Made by a program: the position numbers and the translations under genes. A model generated the notes under the pieces. That model saw nothing but the letters and a program-made list of their open reading frames with translations, was not told where the DNA came from and searched no databases. Below, piece after piece: positions 39,341 through 48,192 of a stretch of 64,000 nucleotides of DNA. Positions within the stretch are counted from its first letter, which is position 1; the number at the start of each line of letters is the position of its first letter. Source of the DNA: Pseudomonas sp. Seg1 (GTDB lineage Bacteria; Pseudomonadota; Gammaproteobacteria; Pseudomonadales; Pseudomonadaceae); the NCBI RefSeq assembly GCF_018326005.1, contig NZ_AP021903.1, positions 3,071,501-3,135,500 of the forward strand, in the 5' to 3' direction.

Positions 39341-39600
39341 CGCCATCGCTGGCAAGCCAGCTCCCACAGGTTTGTGTGTTGCCATCAATCATGGATACAC
39401 ACTGGCAAGCCAGCTCCCACAGGTTTTGTGTGTTGCCATCAACCATGGATACACACTGGCAAGCCAGCTCCCACAGGTTTTGTGTGTTGCCATCAATCAT
39501 GGATACACACTGGCAAGCCAGCTCCCACAGGTTTTTTGTGTGCTGCCATCAATGGTGGACACACCCTGGATCCCTGTGGGAGCTGGCTTGCCAGCGATTA
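39341..39600. repeat. Tandem array of four REP-bearing 54-bp units closed by an inverted REP
   Basis: CTGGCAAGCCAGCTCCCACA begins at 39349, 39402, 39456 and 39510, so the period is 53-54 bp; units include GTGTGTTGCCATCAA and ATGGATACACA. The inverted copy, CTGTGGGAGCTGGCTTGCCA, lies at about 39574-39593. Apparent peptide repeats in all three forward frames are a by-product of the array. It fills the 437 bases between the oprD start and the amidase stop. Confidence 0.92.
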
Positions 39601-39650
39601 CGGTGGGTCAGGCAACATTTCTGTCGGCTGCCCCTCCAGGTTTGATCGCG

Positions 39651-41354
39651 TTACGACAGCGGCGGGGTGCGGGGCGGGATCAGGCGTTTGCTGCCTGTCG
39701 ATTCAAATGCTGCAGCCAGGCGCAGCAAGCTCGAGTCGTCATAGGCACGACCGGCGAAGGTCAGACCGACCGGCATGCCGATGTCGGCCATCACGCCCAT
39801 CGGCACGGTGACGGTCGGTACGCCGAGGTGACGGATCGCGAGGTTGCCGTTGGCGACCCAGATGCCGTTGCTCCAAGCGATATCGGCTGACACCGGGTTC
39901 ACGTCCGCGTCCGCTGGGCCGACGTCGGCGACGGTCGGGAACAACACGGCGTCGAGGCCCAGCTTGTCCATCCAGTCTTCAAGATCGATACGCCGCGTCT
40001 GTTCGAGGCCGCGCAGGCCATCGGGCACGGTGGAGATTTCATTCCACGGCGTGATGCCGCGCTCGGCCATGCGCACGTATTCATCCATGCCAGCGGCGAG
40101 GTCGCCTTCCCGGTTCGGCAGAGTGCCCGGGTCGTGTGGGAAAATCTTCGGCCCATCGACGTCGACCAGACGATTGAGCTTCGGATCGCCGTTGGCTTGC
40201 AGGAAGTCGTCGAACGCCCAAGCCGTCAGATCCCACAGTTCATGGTGGAGGAACTCTTTCGACACCAGCCCACGGGTGAACACGGTCGGCGCGCCGGGGC
40301 GATCGCCTTCGCAATTGGACACCAGCGGGAAGTCCGTCTCGATCACTTCAGCGCCAGCGGCTTCGAGGGCCTGACGCGCCTGTTTCCACAAATCGATTAC
40401 CGAAGCGCGGGTGTTGATGCGTTGGCCGGTCGGGCCACCAATACCCGGCGCTTCGCTGGTGCCCGCCTCAGGATCGGCGTTGATAAACATGCGCGGGACG
40501 GCAAAACGCTTGCCGGCCAGTGCAGTGCGGTCGGCAGCCAATTCAGCGTAAGCGGCGGGGCGCACGGAGCTGACGCTCGGGATCGGTACCCACGGTTGCA
40601 GGCGCCACAGGTCGCCACGGGTATCCGGATCTTCGGCAACAACAATGTCGAGGACTTCGAGCAGGTCGGCCATGGTGCGAGCGTACGGCACGACCACGTC
40701 CATGGTCGGCGTCAGCGGCCAGTTGCCGCGCACCGAAATCACCCCACGCGAAGGGGTGTAGGCGCACAAGCCGTTGTTCGACGCCGGGCCGCGACCGCTC
40801 GACCAGGTTTCTTCAGCCAGACCGAACGCGGCAAAACTGGCCGCCGTGGCGGTGCCGGCGCCATTCGATGAGCCGGAGGCGAACGGCGCGGTGAGGTAGT
40901 CGGCGTTGTACGGGCTTTCAGCGCGGCCATACACCCCGCGCTGCATTCCGCCATTGGCCATCGGCGGCATATTGGTTTTGCCCAGGCAGATTGCCCCGGC
41001 GGCGCGCAGGCGCTCAATGGTGAACGCGTCGCGATAGGCAACCAGATCAGCGAAGGCCGGGCTGCCGGACGCTGCGGTCAGGCCCTTGACCAGATAACTG
41101 TCCTTGGCGGTGTAGGGGATGCCGTCGAGCGGGCTCAGGGTTTCGCCTTTGGCGCGGCGAGCGTCGGAGGCCCGTGCTTCGTTGAGCGCTTCGGGATTGC
41201 GTACGACCACCGCGTTGAGTGCGGTCGGCGTGTCGGCGCCGTCGTAGGCATCGATGCGGGCGAGATAGGCCTGCACCAGCTCAACCGAGGTGGTCTGGCC
41301 GGATTCAAGCGCGGCGCGCAGTTGCGCAATGGAAACTTCAGTGACTTCGATCAT
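39651..41354 (-). CDS. Amidase signature family hydrolase
   Basis: 567 residues of the GatA/fatty-amide-hydrolase-like family, which hydrolyse C-N amide bonds with a Ser-cisSer-Lys triad. Lys lies in LDGIPYTAKDSYLVKG, the cis-Ser in FASGSSNGAG and the nucleophile in EETWSSGRGPASNN, where the usual GSIRxPA reads SSGRGPA. No signal peptide. Substrate unknown. The TTG/ATG at 41354 (MIEVTEVSIAQLRAALESGQ) fits the family start. It is in the same direction as the class III aminotransferase but separated by a REPIN, so co-transcription is uncertain. Confidence 0.88.
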   Translation of the reverse strand: MIEVTEVSIAQLRAALESGQTTSVELVQAYLARIDAYDGADTPTALNAVVVRNPEALNEARASDARRAKGETLSPLDGIPYTAKDSYLVKGLTAASGSPAFADLVAYRDAFTIERLRAAGAICLGKTNMPPMANGGMQRGVYGRAESPYNADYLTAPFASGSSNGAGTATAASFAAFGLAEETWSSGRGPASNNGLCAYTPSRGVISVRGNWPLTPTMDVVVPYARTMADLLEVLDIVVAEDPDTRGDLWRLQPWVPIPSVSSVRPAAYAELAADRTALAGKRFAVPRMFINADPEAGTSEAPGIGGPTGQRINTRASVIDLWKQARQALEAAGAEVIETDFPLVSNCEGDRPGAPTVFTRGLVSKEFLHHELWDLTAWAFDDFLQANGDPKLNRLVDVDGPKIFPHDPGTLPNREGDLAAGMDEYVRMAERGITPWNEISTVPDGLRGLEQTRRIDLEDWMDKLGLDAVLFPTVADVGPADADVNPVSADIAWSNGIWVANGNLAIRHLGVPTVTVPMGVMADIGMPVGLTFAGRAYDDSSLLRLAAAFESTGSKRLIPPRTPPLS

Positions 41355-41534
41355 GCTGTCACCGCCGTTTGCAGTGGGGCGACGTTCTTTTTGGAATGGG
41401 TGTTCATAGCGGTTCTCGTGGCACGGCTTTAAGCGACAAGGTTAAGACTGGCGCCTATTTAACACCATGCCGGGCGCCGAGTAATCGGCGGGATTGATAC
41501 CCCGCCAAATTTTTTGTGGGTGAAATGCAATCCC

Positions 41535-41624
41535 CTGTGGGAGCTGGCTTGCCAGCGATGGCGGTGGGTCAGTCAACTCAATATCGATTGTGCTGGCCTC
41601 TTCGCTGGCAAGCCAGCTCCCACA
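41535..41624. repeat. REPIN between amidase and aminotransferase genes
   Basis: CTGTGGGAGCTGGCTTGCCA starts at 41535 and the inverse copy ends at 41624. Same subtype as the tandem array at 39341. Confidence 0.88.
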
Positions 41625-41646
41625 AGGACGGGGGATGCTCAGTTGA

Positions 41647-43029
41647 TCACAGGACACCAAACTCCCGAGCCGTACGATCCACCGCAATCCGCGTCTTGTC
41701 GATCAGCTCATCAAGCTCCGCGCGGCTGGCAATCAGCGCCGGCGCCATGATCATCCGACCCAACGTCGAACGAATGATCAACCCTTCCTCAAACCCGATC
41801 GTACGGCAGCGCCAGGCGATGTCGTTCTCGTTGGAAAACCGCTTGCGAGTCGCCTTGTCCTCAGCGAATTGCAACGCCGCCACCAGACCAACACCCTGAA
41901 TCTCACCGACCAACGGGTGATTGCCAAACACTTCGCGCAGACAGTTTTGCAGGTAAGGCCCGGTATCGGTTTTCACCTGCGTGACCACACCTTCATCACG
42001 CAAGGCTTTGAGGTTGGCAATCGCCACGGCAGCCGCGACCGGGTGCCCGGAATAGGTGAGACCGTGAGCAAACACGCCACCCTTTTCCACCAGTGCCTCA
42101 GCCATGCGCCGCGACAGGATCAAGCCGCCCATGGGGATGTAACCGGAGGTCAGGCCCTTGGCGATCGACAGCGTGTCGGGCTCGAACCCGAAAGTCTGGT
42201 GAGCGAACCACTCGCCGGTACGACCGAACCCACCGATCACTTCGTCAGCACACAGCAGCACGTCGTATTGGCGGCAGATGCGCTGGATTTCCGGCCAGTA
42301 AGTGGCGGGCGGAATGATCATCCCGCCAGCACCCTGGAACGGTTCGGCGACGAAGGCTGCCACCTTGTCGGCGCCCAATTCAAGAATCTTGTCTTCCAGT
42401 TGCCGCGCCGCACGCAGGCCGAACTCTTCCGGGCTGAGGTTGCCTTCGTGGGCGAACCAGTACGGTTCATCAATGTGCGCCACGTCGGGAATGGTGCCGC
42501 CCATTTCGTGCATGAACTTCATGCCGCCCAGCGCCGTCGCTGCGAGGGTCGAGCCGTGGTAACCGTTCCAGCGGCCGATCATGATTTTCTTCTCGGGTTT
42601 GCCCATCACTTGCCAGAACTTGCGCACCGTGCGGATCAGCACTTCGTTGGCTTCGGAACCGGAGTTGGTGTAGATCGCGTGGCTGTAGTGCTTGGGCAGC
42701 AGGCTGAACAACAGCTCGGACAGTTCGATCACGGCCGGGTGAGTGGTGTGGAAGAACATGTTGTAGTAGGGCAGCTGCTCCAGTTGCGCGGTCGCGGCGG
42801 CGGCCAGATCCTTGCGGCCGTAACCAAGGTTGGTGCACCACAGGCCGGACATGCCATCCACATAACGATTGCCGTCGTTGTCCCACAACGCCAGGCGATC
42901 GCCGCTGACCATCACCCGTGGGCCTTCCTCGTTGAGCGCCTTCTGATCGACAAACGCGTGAATGTGGTGGGCGGCGTCGGCGGCTTGAAAATCACGGGTG
43001 CTGCGAGTCGGATCGAGTTCGGCGGACAT
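41647..43029 (-). CDS. Class III PLP-dependent aminotransferase (omega-amino acid / polyamine type)
   Basis: 460 residues. The N-terminal DGNRYVDGMSGLWCTNLGYG, the NSGSEANEVLIRTVRKFW phosphate-binding region, YHGSTLAATALGGM, the cofactor-base DEVIGGFGRTG and the PLP lysine in LSIAKGLTSGYIPMGG identify subgroup II aminotransferases such as putrescine-pyruvate or beta-alanine-pyruvate transaminase. GGAG lies eight bases before the ATG. The divergent TetR gene is its likely regulator. A role in polyamine breakdown would fit the amine genes at 15-19 kb, but that is inference. Confidence 0.88.
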   Translation of the reverse strand: MSAELDPTRSTRDFQAADAAHHIHAFVDQKALNEEGPRVMVSGDRLALWDNDGNRYVDGMSGLWCTNLGYGRKDLAAAATAQLEQLPYYNMFFHTTHPAVIELSELLFSLLPKHYSHAIYTNSGSEANEVLIRTVRKFWQVMGKPEKKIMIGRWNGYHGSTLAATALGGMKFMHEMGGTIPDVAHIDEPYWFAHEGNLSPEEFGLRAARQLEDKILELGADKVAAFVAEPFQGAGGMIIPPATYWPEIQRICRQYDVLLCADEVIGGFGRTGEWFAHQTFGFEPDTLSIAKGLTSGYIPMGGLILSRRMAEALVEKGGVFAHGLTYSGHPVAAAVAIANLKALRDEGVVTQVKTDTGPYLQNCLREVFGNHPLVGEIQGVGLVAALQFAEDKATRKRFSNENDIAWRCRTIGFEEGLIIRSTLGRMIMAPALIASRAELDELIDKTRIAVDRTAREFGVL

Positions 43030-43186
43030 GACTGATCTCCAAAAGAATTGGGCAAGTGAGTGCGTTCATTCCAGCGGTGCACAGCTAATATTTGTCACTT
43101 AAAAATAATTTTGTAAAGAAAATATTTGTCTGTGGAAAAAGATGTCCGTAGGCTGAGGCGCATTGGCAAGGCACAGCAGGCACGAC

Positions 43187-43795
43187 ATGAGCGGACTCAG
43201 AGAACGGCAAAAGGAACAGCGCAGGGAAGTCATCGCGCAGGCAGCCCTCGAGCTATTTATCAGCAACGGCTTCGGCGCGACCACGCTGGAGCAAATCGCC
43301 AATGCAGCGGCGGTTTCCGCGCCGACAGTGACCAACTACTTCGGCGGCAAACAGGAGATTTTGCTGGCATTGCTCAAGCAACCGGACGAGCAGGCCATGC
43401 GCGAGGCCCGAGCCAATCTCGATGACGACAGCGATCCGCTGGAGGCGTTGTGCGAGTTCGAAGGGCTGATGACCGACTACCAACTGCAAGCCATGCCGGC
43501 TTCACTATGGCGCGAGTTGGCGCCGTTTCTGCTCACGGGCGAACTGGCTCAGGCGTTGAGCCCGTGGAATGCGGCGGTGATCGAGGAAACCAAGGCGTTG
43601 CTGACGCATTTTCAGGCGCTGGGCAAAGTCCGCGAGTCCGTCGATATCGACGTGGCGGCGACGCTGTTCAACCAGTACGCGAACATGGCGTTTATTCGAC
43701 TGGCGACCGAAGCGGCGCCAGATCGAGAAGCGCATGCGCGGCATATGCGCAGTGTGCTGGGGCTGATCTGTCATGGAATTCTGAGCCTGGGGTGA
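43187..43795 (+). CDS. TetR family transcriptional regulator
   Basis: 202 residues. The N-terminal HTH (about 12-58) reads EVIAQAALELFISNGFGATT then IANAAAVSAPTVTNYFGGKQ. The C-terminal ligand domain is unassigned. Divergent from the aminotransferase gene across a 157-base AT-rich gap, the usual arrangement for local repression. The ATG at 43187 matches the family start. Confidence 0.88.
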   Translation: MSGLRERQKEQRREVIAQAALELFISNGFGATTLEQIANAAAVSAPTVTNYFGGKQEILLALLKQPDEQAMREARANLDDDSDPLEALCEFEGLMTDYQLQAMPASLWRELAPFLLTGELAQALSPWNAAVIEETKALLTHFQALGKVRESVDIDVAATLFNQYANMAFIRLATEAAPDREAHARHMRSVLGLICHGILSLG

Positions 43796-43800
43796 TCAAC

Positions 43801-43899
43801 TGTGGCGAGGGAGCTTGCTCCCGCTGGACTGCGCAGCAGGCCTTCTTTTAAAAACAGGGGCCGCTTCGCGACCCAGCGGGAGCAAGCTCCCTCGCCACA
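43801..43899. repeat. REPIN of the GTGGCGAGGGAGCTTGCTCC type
   Basis: Arms of 27 bp (43801-43827 and 43873-43899) pair perfectly. It lies between the convergent TetR and DUF502 genes and probably ends both transcripts. Confidence 0.88.
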
Positions 43900-43921
43900 A
43901 GGTTTTTCGCCGTCCTGAAGA

Positions 43922-44515
43922 TCAGGCTTTCGGCAACCACGGCTGCATCTGCTCCAGCAAGCCTCGTCCGCCCCGACGCAATCCTGCTGCCAGTCCCAGC
44001 CATGAAAGGTCAGTCATGATCACCTCAGAGGCGCGCAGCAAGCGAACTTCGCCAGCCGTGCCACCAGAGGTCCCTCCGTCCGGCATGAACACCGTCAGCC
44101 AATCGCCGACACTGTCCACCACCAGACACAAGCGCCAGCCTTGCTCCTCGGCAATCATGCCGACCTTGGTCCCATCGGCGTGCTCCATACCGGCAAACCG
44201 CGCCGTGGTGTCCTTGAGCAACTGATAACCCGGCAGATTGCTCAGCACTTTGTCTTCGGTCGCCTCAATCGCCCGGGCCGCCGCCGAGGTCCTGGCCAGA
44301 AGGCCGGCAAGAAAACACAGCACGATCAAGCCAACCAACGTGGCCAACGTCACCACGGTCACGCCCGCCACATCATGACCTTCAAACATCGGCAGCAGCT
44401 TTTGCATCGGCCCACGCAGCAGATGAATGGCTTTTTCGATCAGGATGAAGATCAGCACCAACGGCAGAATAAACAGCAGTCCGCCGATCACGGTGGTTTT
44501 GATGAACTTGAACAT
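43922..44515 (-). CDS. DUF502 family inner-membrane protein
   Basis: 197 residues with two hydrophobic segments (TTVIGGLLFILPLVLIFILI and VTLATLVGLIVLCFLAGLLA) and a cytosolic or periplasmic domain containing GYQLLKDTTARFAG and WLTVFMPDGGTSGGTAGEV, diagnostic of DUF502. Function unknown. The frame runs upstream to 44662, but the family start MFKFIKTTVIGG is at 44515 with a suitable AGGAGCTGTC ahead. It is divergent from the nucleotidyltransferase gene. Confidence 0.88.
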   Translation of the reverse strand: MFKFIKTTVIGGLLFILPLVLIFILIEKAIHLLRGPMQKLLPMFEGHDVAGVTVVTLATLVGLIVLCFLAGLLARTSAAARAIEATEDKVLSNLPGYQLLKDTTARFAGMEHADGTKVGMIAEEQGWRLCLVVDSVGDWLTVFMPDGGTSGGTAGEVRLLRASEVIMTDLSWLGLAAGLRRGGRGLLEQMQPWLPKA

Positions 44516-44632
44516 GACAGCTCCTTGATGACGATCAGAAATCAAGGCTAGCTGATAAAAATCCCGGGGCAGGCGCGCGATGAAACTCATGGCACCATGG
44601 CGGCCGGATGCGCTTAACAAGGAGCAGGGCAC

Positions 44633-45241
44633 ATGAACGTATCGGATCAGCAAGCATGGCAAGCGTGGACGCCGGAGGAGTTATCGCAACGTCTGAGACA
44701 GGTTTCACGCCCCTGGAGCGTGGTGGGCGGATGGGCGCTGGATCTGTGGCTGGGCAGACAGACCCGCGATCACGGTGATCTGGAGTTCACCGTCCTGCGT
44801 GATGATTTCATGCTGTTCAGGCAAGCGCTGGAGCCATTGCAGTTCTACACCGTCAAAGACGGCACGTTTGCGTTTCTTTCGGCAGACCGGGTGCCCGGCG
44901 AGGAGATATTTCAGGTTTGGGGTTTTGATGCGGTTGCCAATGTCTGGCGAGTGGATGTGATGCTGGAGTTCGGCACTGCGGACACTTGGGTCTATAAAAG
45001 AGACACTTCGCTTGTCTATCCACGCGCCGAAATGGTCGCTCTCAGTGACGCAGGGATTCCGTATTTAAAACCTGCGGCCATTCTGCTGTTCAAGGCCAAA
45101 CACACCCGGTCCAAGGATCAAAACGACTTCAACCAGTCATTGCCGAATCTATCCTGCGAAGATCGGCATTGGTTGGCTCGACACCTTGCTCTACTGCATC
45201 CAGATCATGAGTGGACGTACAGACTAGAAAACGCCGAGTAA
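44633..45241 (+). CDS. Nucleotidyltransferase, aminoglycoside 2''-adenylyltransferase-like
   Basis: 202 residues. The nucleotidyltransferase core reads VVGGWALDLWLGRQTRDHGD followed by LEF, recalling the GGWA.D..LGR.TR.H.D.D motif of ANT(2'')-like enzymes; the last carboxylate is Glu rather than Asp. KPAAILLFKAKHTRSKDQND near residue 150 is also typical. Chromosomal members are often not linked to resistance, and natural substrates are unknown. Whether it confers resistance cannot be told from sequence. Confidence 0.75.
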   Translation: MNVSDQQAWQAWTPEELSQRLRQVSRPWSVVGGWALDLWLGRQTRDHGDLEFTVLRDDFMLFRQALEPLQFYTVKDGTFAFLSADRVPGEEIFQVWGFDAVANVWRVDVMLEFGTADTWVYKRDTSLVYPRAEMVALSDAGIPYLKPAAILLFKAKHTRSKDQNDFNQSLPNLSCEDRHWLARHLALLHPDHEWTYRLENAE

Positions 45242-45244
45242 CTT

Positions 45245-45352
45245 TGTGGCGAGGGAGCTTGTCGAATCGTCGCACCGTCCCGCTGGGCGCGCAGCGGCCC
45301 CAAAAGATTGGGACTGCTGCGCACTCCAGCGGGAGCAAGCTCCCTCGCCACA
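45245..45352. repeat. Disrupted REPIN of the GTGGCGAGGGAGCTTG type
   Basis: Same type as 43801-43899. The right arm is intact (CCAGCGGGAGCAAGCTCCCT onward), whereas the left arm is interrupted after GAGCTTG by about 16 unrelated bases. It separates the convergent nucleotidyltransferase and ProP genes. Confidence 0.8.
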
Positions 45353-45366
45353 AGGTGGTGGATTGT

Positions 45367-46872
45367 TTACTCGTTGATCCGCGGATGTTGCTGCACCAGA
45401 TTCTTGCGTTTGGCCTCCAGCTCAGCAATTTCAGCGTCGATGTCTTCGATCTTCTGCTCGATGTTGTCGTGATGCTCCTGCAACAACTCCTTGGCCTCTT
45501 CAAGATCGGAAGCCGCCGGCGCCGCGCCTCGCAGTGGTTTGTTGGCGGTTTCTTTCATGGTCACGCCGGTGGCCAGGCCGACCACGGCAATCACCATCAG
45601 GTAATACGCCGGCATGTACAGGTTGTTGGTGCTTTCCACCAGCCAGGCCACGACAGTCGGGGTCAGACCTGCAATCAGCACAGAAACGTTGAACGCTGCC
45701 GCCAATGCGCTGTAGCGAATGTGCGTGGGGAACATCGCGGGCAGGGTCGAAGCCATCACGCCGATGAAGAAGTTCAGCAGCACCGCCAGCATCAGCAGGC
45801 CGCCGAAGATCAGGCCGATCTTGCCGCTGTTGATCAGCATGAATGCCGGAATGGCAAGGATGAACAGGCCGATGCTGCCGACGACGATGAAAGGCTTGCG
45901 GCCAATCTTGTCGCTGATAAAGCCAATCGCCGGCTGCACGAACAGCATGCCGACCATGATCGCGATGATGATCAGCACGCCACGGTTTTCGCTGTAATGC
46001 AGGTTGTGCGACAGGTAACTCGGCATGTACGTGAGCAGCATGTAATAGGTGACGTTGGTCACCGCCACCACGCCGATGCAAGTCATCAGGCTGCGCCAGT
46101 GCTTGGTCGCAACTTCCTTGAACGACACTTTCGGCCCGCCGGCCAGGCCTTCGCGGTCGCCTTGTTCCAGCTTCTCGACATGCTGTTGAAAGGCTGGCGT
46201 CTCTTCGAGGGCGTGACGCAGATACAGGCCGATCATGCCCAGCGGCAACGCGAGGAAGAACGGCAGACGCCAGCCCCATTCCTCGAATTTGGCTTCGCCC
46301 AGCGTCGTGGAAATCAGCACCACCACACCGGCACCCAGCACAAAACCGGCAATCGAGCCAAAGTCCAGCCAACTGCCGAGGAACCCACGCTTGCGATCTG
46401 GCGCATATTCGGCAACGAAGATCGAGGCGCCGGTGTACTCACCGCCGACCGAGAAGCCTTGAGCCATTTTCGCCAGCAACAGCAGGATCGGCGCCCAGAT
46501 GCCGATCGAGGCATAGGACGGAATCAGGCCGATGGCAAACGTGCTGAGCGACATGATCACGATGGTCGCGGCGAGGACTTTCTGTCGCCCGTACTTGTCG
46601 CCCAGTGCGCCGAAGAACAGCCCGCCCAACGGCCTAATCAGGAACGGCACGGAGAACGTCGCCAGCGCGGCGATCATTTGCGTGCCCGGATCGGCGCCCG
46701 GGAAAAACACCTTGCCGAGCACATAGGCCACAAAGCCATAGACCCCGAAGTCGAACCATTCCATGGCATTGCCGAGCGCGGCGGCCGTAATGGCTTTGCG
46801 CATCTTGGCGTCGTCGACGATGGTGATGTCTTTCAGGCCGATCGGTTTGACGCTGTTTTTACGTGATTTCAT
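45367..46872 (-). CDS. proP: ProP-type osmoprotectant/H+ symporter
   Basis: 501-residue MFS carrier with about twelve membrane segments. Motifs include ALGNAMEWFDFGVYGFVAYV, GALGDKYGRQKVLAATI and QGFSVGGEYTGASIFVAEYA. The hydrophilic C-terminal tail (DLEEAKELLQEHHDNIEQKI, then DAEIAELEAKRKNL) has heptads expected of the coiled coil that sets the osmotic threshold in E. coli ProP. It takes up proline, glycine betaine or related solutes under osmotic stress. The 387 bases upstream hold only the start of the repeat region. Confidence 0.9.
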   Translation of the reverse strand: MKSRKNSVKPIGLKDITIVDDAKMRKAITAAALGNAMEWFDFGVYGFVAYVLGKVFFPGADPGTQMIAALATFSVPFLIRPLGGLFFGALGDKYGRQKVLAATIVIMSLSTFAIGLIPSYASIGIWAPILLLLAKMAQGFSVGGEYTGASIFVAEYAPDRKRGFLGSWLDFGSIAGFVLGAGVVVLISTTLGEAKFEEWGWRLPFFLALPLGMIGLYLRHALEETPAFQQHVEKLEQGDREGLAGGPKVSFKEVATKHWRSLMTCIGVVAVTNVTYYMLLTYMPSYLSHNLHYSENRGVLIIIAIMVGMLFVQPAIGFISDKIGRKPFIVVGSIGLFILAIPAFMLINSGKIGLIFGGLLMLAVLLNFFIGVMASTLPAMFPTHIRYSALAAAFNVSVLIAGLTPTVVAWLVESTNNLYMPAYYLMVIAVVGLATGVTMKETANKPLRGAAPAASDLEEAKELLQEHHDNIEQKIEDIDAEIAELEAKRKNLVQQHPRINE

Positions 46873-47046
46873 CCGCGTATTCTCTTTACTGATCCATCTT
46901 GCCGCGTAGATGCCATCTTTTTGATGGCGCGTGCTCTTTGGGTCAGATACATGAGGACACGAAATAATTCACCGCTAACCGCTTTTTTTCCCCGTAGGCG
47001 CTGCTGAAGACTGCGATCTGATGATCTTGCCTTGCGAAAACGACAA

Positions 47047-47085
47047 AACCCGCCATCCCGATTGAACGGGAGTGGCGGGTTTTTT
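47047..47085. terminator. Terminator hairpin of duplication unit 1
   Basis: AACCCGCCATCCCG / CGGGAGTGGCGGGTT around ATTGAA, then TTTT; one bulged base. On the minus strand it lies downstream of the first DUF6124-like gene. Copies are at 47980-48018 and 48911-48949. Confidence 0.82.
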
Positions 47086-47120
47086 CTCCCGAAACAGATG
47101 TGTTGCCAGTGAGTCAGCCA

Positions 47121-47208
47121 TCGCGGGCAAGCCCGCTCCCACAGGGATCTGTGTCCACCACAAACCTGCGCCACACCGCCAAACCTGTGGGAGCGGGCTT
47201 GCCCGAGA
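47121..47208. repeat. REPIN of duplication unit 1
   Basis: TCGCGGGCAAGCCCGCTCCC at 47121 and the inverse arm ending about 47208. It lies just downstream of the DUF6124-like gene. Confidence 0.85.
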
Positions 47209-47259
47209 AGACGTCAGTGGTTACGACACATCAATCAAGCCTGGTCAAAGAGGCTGCGA

Positions 47260-47616
47260 CTACGGCAACTCCAGATTATTCAGCACCCGATTCACCGCCA
47301 GCTCCCCGAGCATGATCAGTTGCGCAATCCCCTGCAGCGTTCGGCGCTGTGACGCGGGTATGAGGTTGGCGAAATCATTGGTGATGGTTCTTGCCGATGC
47401 CAGTGTTTCGCAGGCATCGACCAGCAGCTCTTCGTTTTTGAAGTCGGCGGTGACGGCGTACATTCTGCGGGTCCTACGGGGAGGTGGCGTGGATCCGGGC
47501 GGACAGAGGTAGTGATCGAGCGCACGGTCGGCGGCTTCGTTGAGCTTTTTCGACTCGAGGGATTCGTAGGGAGAGGTGGGGTCGGTTTCGGGCGGGTTTG
47601 GCGTTGGTTTGATCAT
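47260..47616 (-). CDS. DUF6124-like protein, copy 1
   Basis: 118 residues starting MIKPTPNPPETDPTSPYESL, with a proline-rich N-terminus and a helical C-terminal half (ELLVDACETLASARTITNDF; GIAQLIMLGELAVNRVLNNL). No signal peptide or membrane segment. I place it in the Pseudomonas DUF6124 (earlier DUF3077-like) group from memory; function unknown. AGGAG lies eight bases before the ATG, inside leader segment B3. It differs from copy 2 by one residue (Ala32 to Thr) and about seven bases. A structured leader and a promoter precede it. Confidence 0.8.
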   Translation of the reverse strand: MIKPTPNPPETDPTSPYESLESKKLNEAADRALDHYLCPPGSTPPPRRTRRMYAVTADFKNEELLVDACETLASARTITNDFANLIPASQRRTLQGIAQLIMLGELAVNRVLNNLELP

Positions 47617-47819
47617 AGTGAAGCTCCTAGAGTCATTGGAGCCGCCACATTTCGCTGCGATACGAAAGGGAGGTGGCAGCTATACGCGGGTCGCAGACCG
47701 GGACTCTAGAACCGGCAGACCCGAAGGTCTCCCACGTACAGCCGCCATAAAATGAGGACGGATGTTGTGCGTCTAGAAATCAGCGGGCTGCGAGACCCGA
47801 TCGCTGATTCGTCAGCGAC
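47617..47819 (-). promoter_or_regulatory. Structured, probably two-state 5' leader of DUF6124-like copy 1
   Basis: On the minus strand the leader opens with a hairpin TCGCTGA(CGAA)TCAGCGA. Then come A1 (47788-47798, GGGTCTCGCAG), B1 (47771-47778, TTCTAGAC), a UUCG-tetraloop hairpin AGACC/GGTCT (47717-47730), B2 (47701-47711, TTCTAGAGTCC), A2 (47688-47699, GGTCTGCGACCC), A3 (47653-47662, in a hairpin loop) and B3 (47624-47634, GACTCTAGGAG). B3 contains the Shine-Dalgarno. A1:A2 plus B1:B2 and A2:A3 plus B2:B3 are mutually exclusive sets. B2:B3 is 8 bp (CTAGAGTC). It is drawn by eye; no folding program was used. Confidence 0.7.
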
Positions 47820-47825
47820 CGCACC

Positions 47826-47854
47826 ACAATAGAACCCGCCCCCTAGGCGCACAA
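47826..47854 (-). promoter_or_regulatory. Sigma-70-like promoter of DUF6124-like copy 1
   Basis: TTGTGC (47849-47854) and TATTGT (47826-47831) on the minus strand with a 17-base spacer. The segment including and upstream of it is almost identical in copy 2. It places the transcript start near 47819. Confidence 0.65.
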
Positions 47855-47979
47855 GCCGGCGAATTCTGGCGTAGCTGTAGGCAATTACGCAAGGTCGTGT
47901 AGCCGGATTACATGTCTTGGCGTGTCATTTAAACGGGGGGTGTTTAAAGCCAAAGATCGCAGCCTTGCGAAAACGACAA

Positions 47980-48018
47980 AACCCGCCATCCCGATTGAAC
48001 GGGAGTGGCGGGTTTTTT
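47980..48018. terminator. Terminator hairpin of duplication unit 2
   Basis: Same hairpin and T-run as 47047-47085. It lies between the promoter region of copy 1 and the end of copy 2. Confidence 0.82.
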
Positions 48019-48051
48019 CTGCCGAAGAGATGTGTTGCCAGTGAGTCAGCC

Positions 48052-48143
48052 TTCGCGGGCAAGCCCGCTCCCACAGGGATCTGTGTCGACCACAAAACCT
48101 CCGCCACACCGCCAAACCTGTGGGAGCGGGCTTGCCCGCGAAG
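48052..48143. repeat. REPIN of duplication unit 2
   Basis: TTCGCGGGCAAGCCCGCTCC at 48052 with a perfectly inverted arm ending at 48143. Confidence 0.88.
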
Positions 48144-48192
48144 ACGTCAGTGGTTACGACACATCAATCAAGCCTGGTCAAAGAGGCTGCGA

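Noticed and set aside
39341..39600. Possible CRISPR array
   Set aside because: Spacers between repeats are themselves conserved and the repeat is a known REP; no cas genes.
39258..39890. Plus-strand frames with repeated peptides (LASQLPQVLCVAINHG type)
   Set aside because: They arise from the tandem REP array read in three frames.
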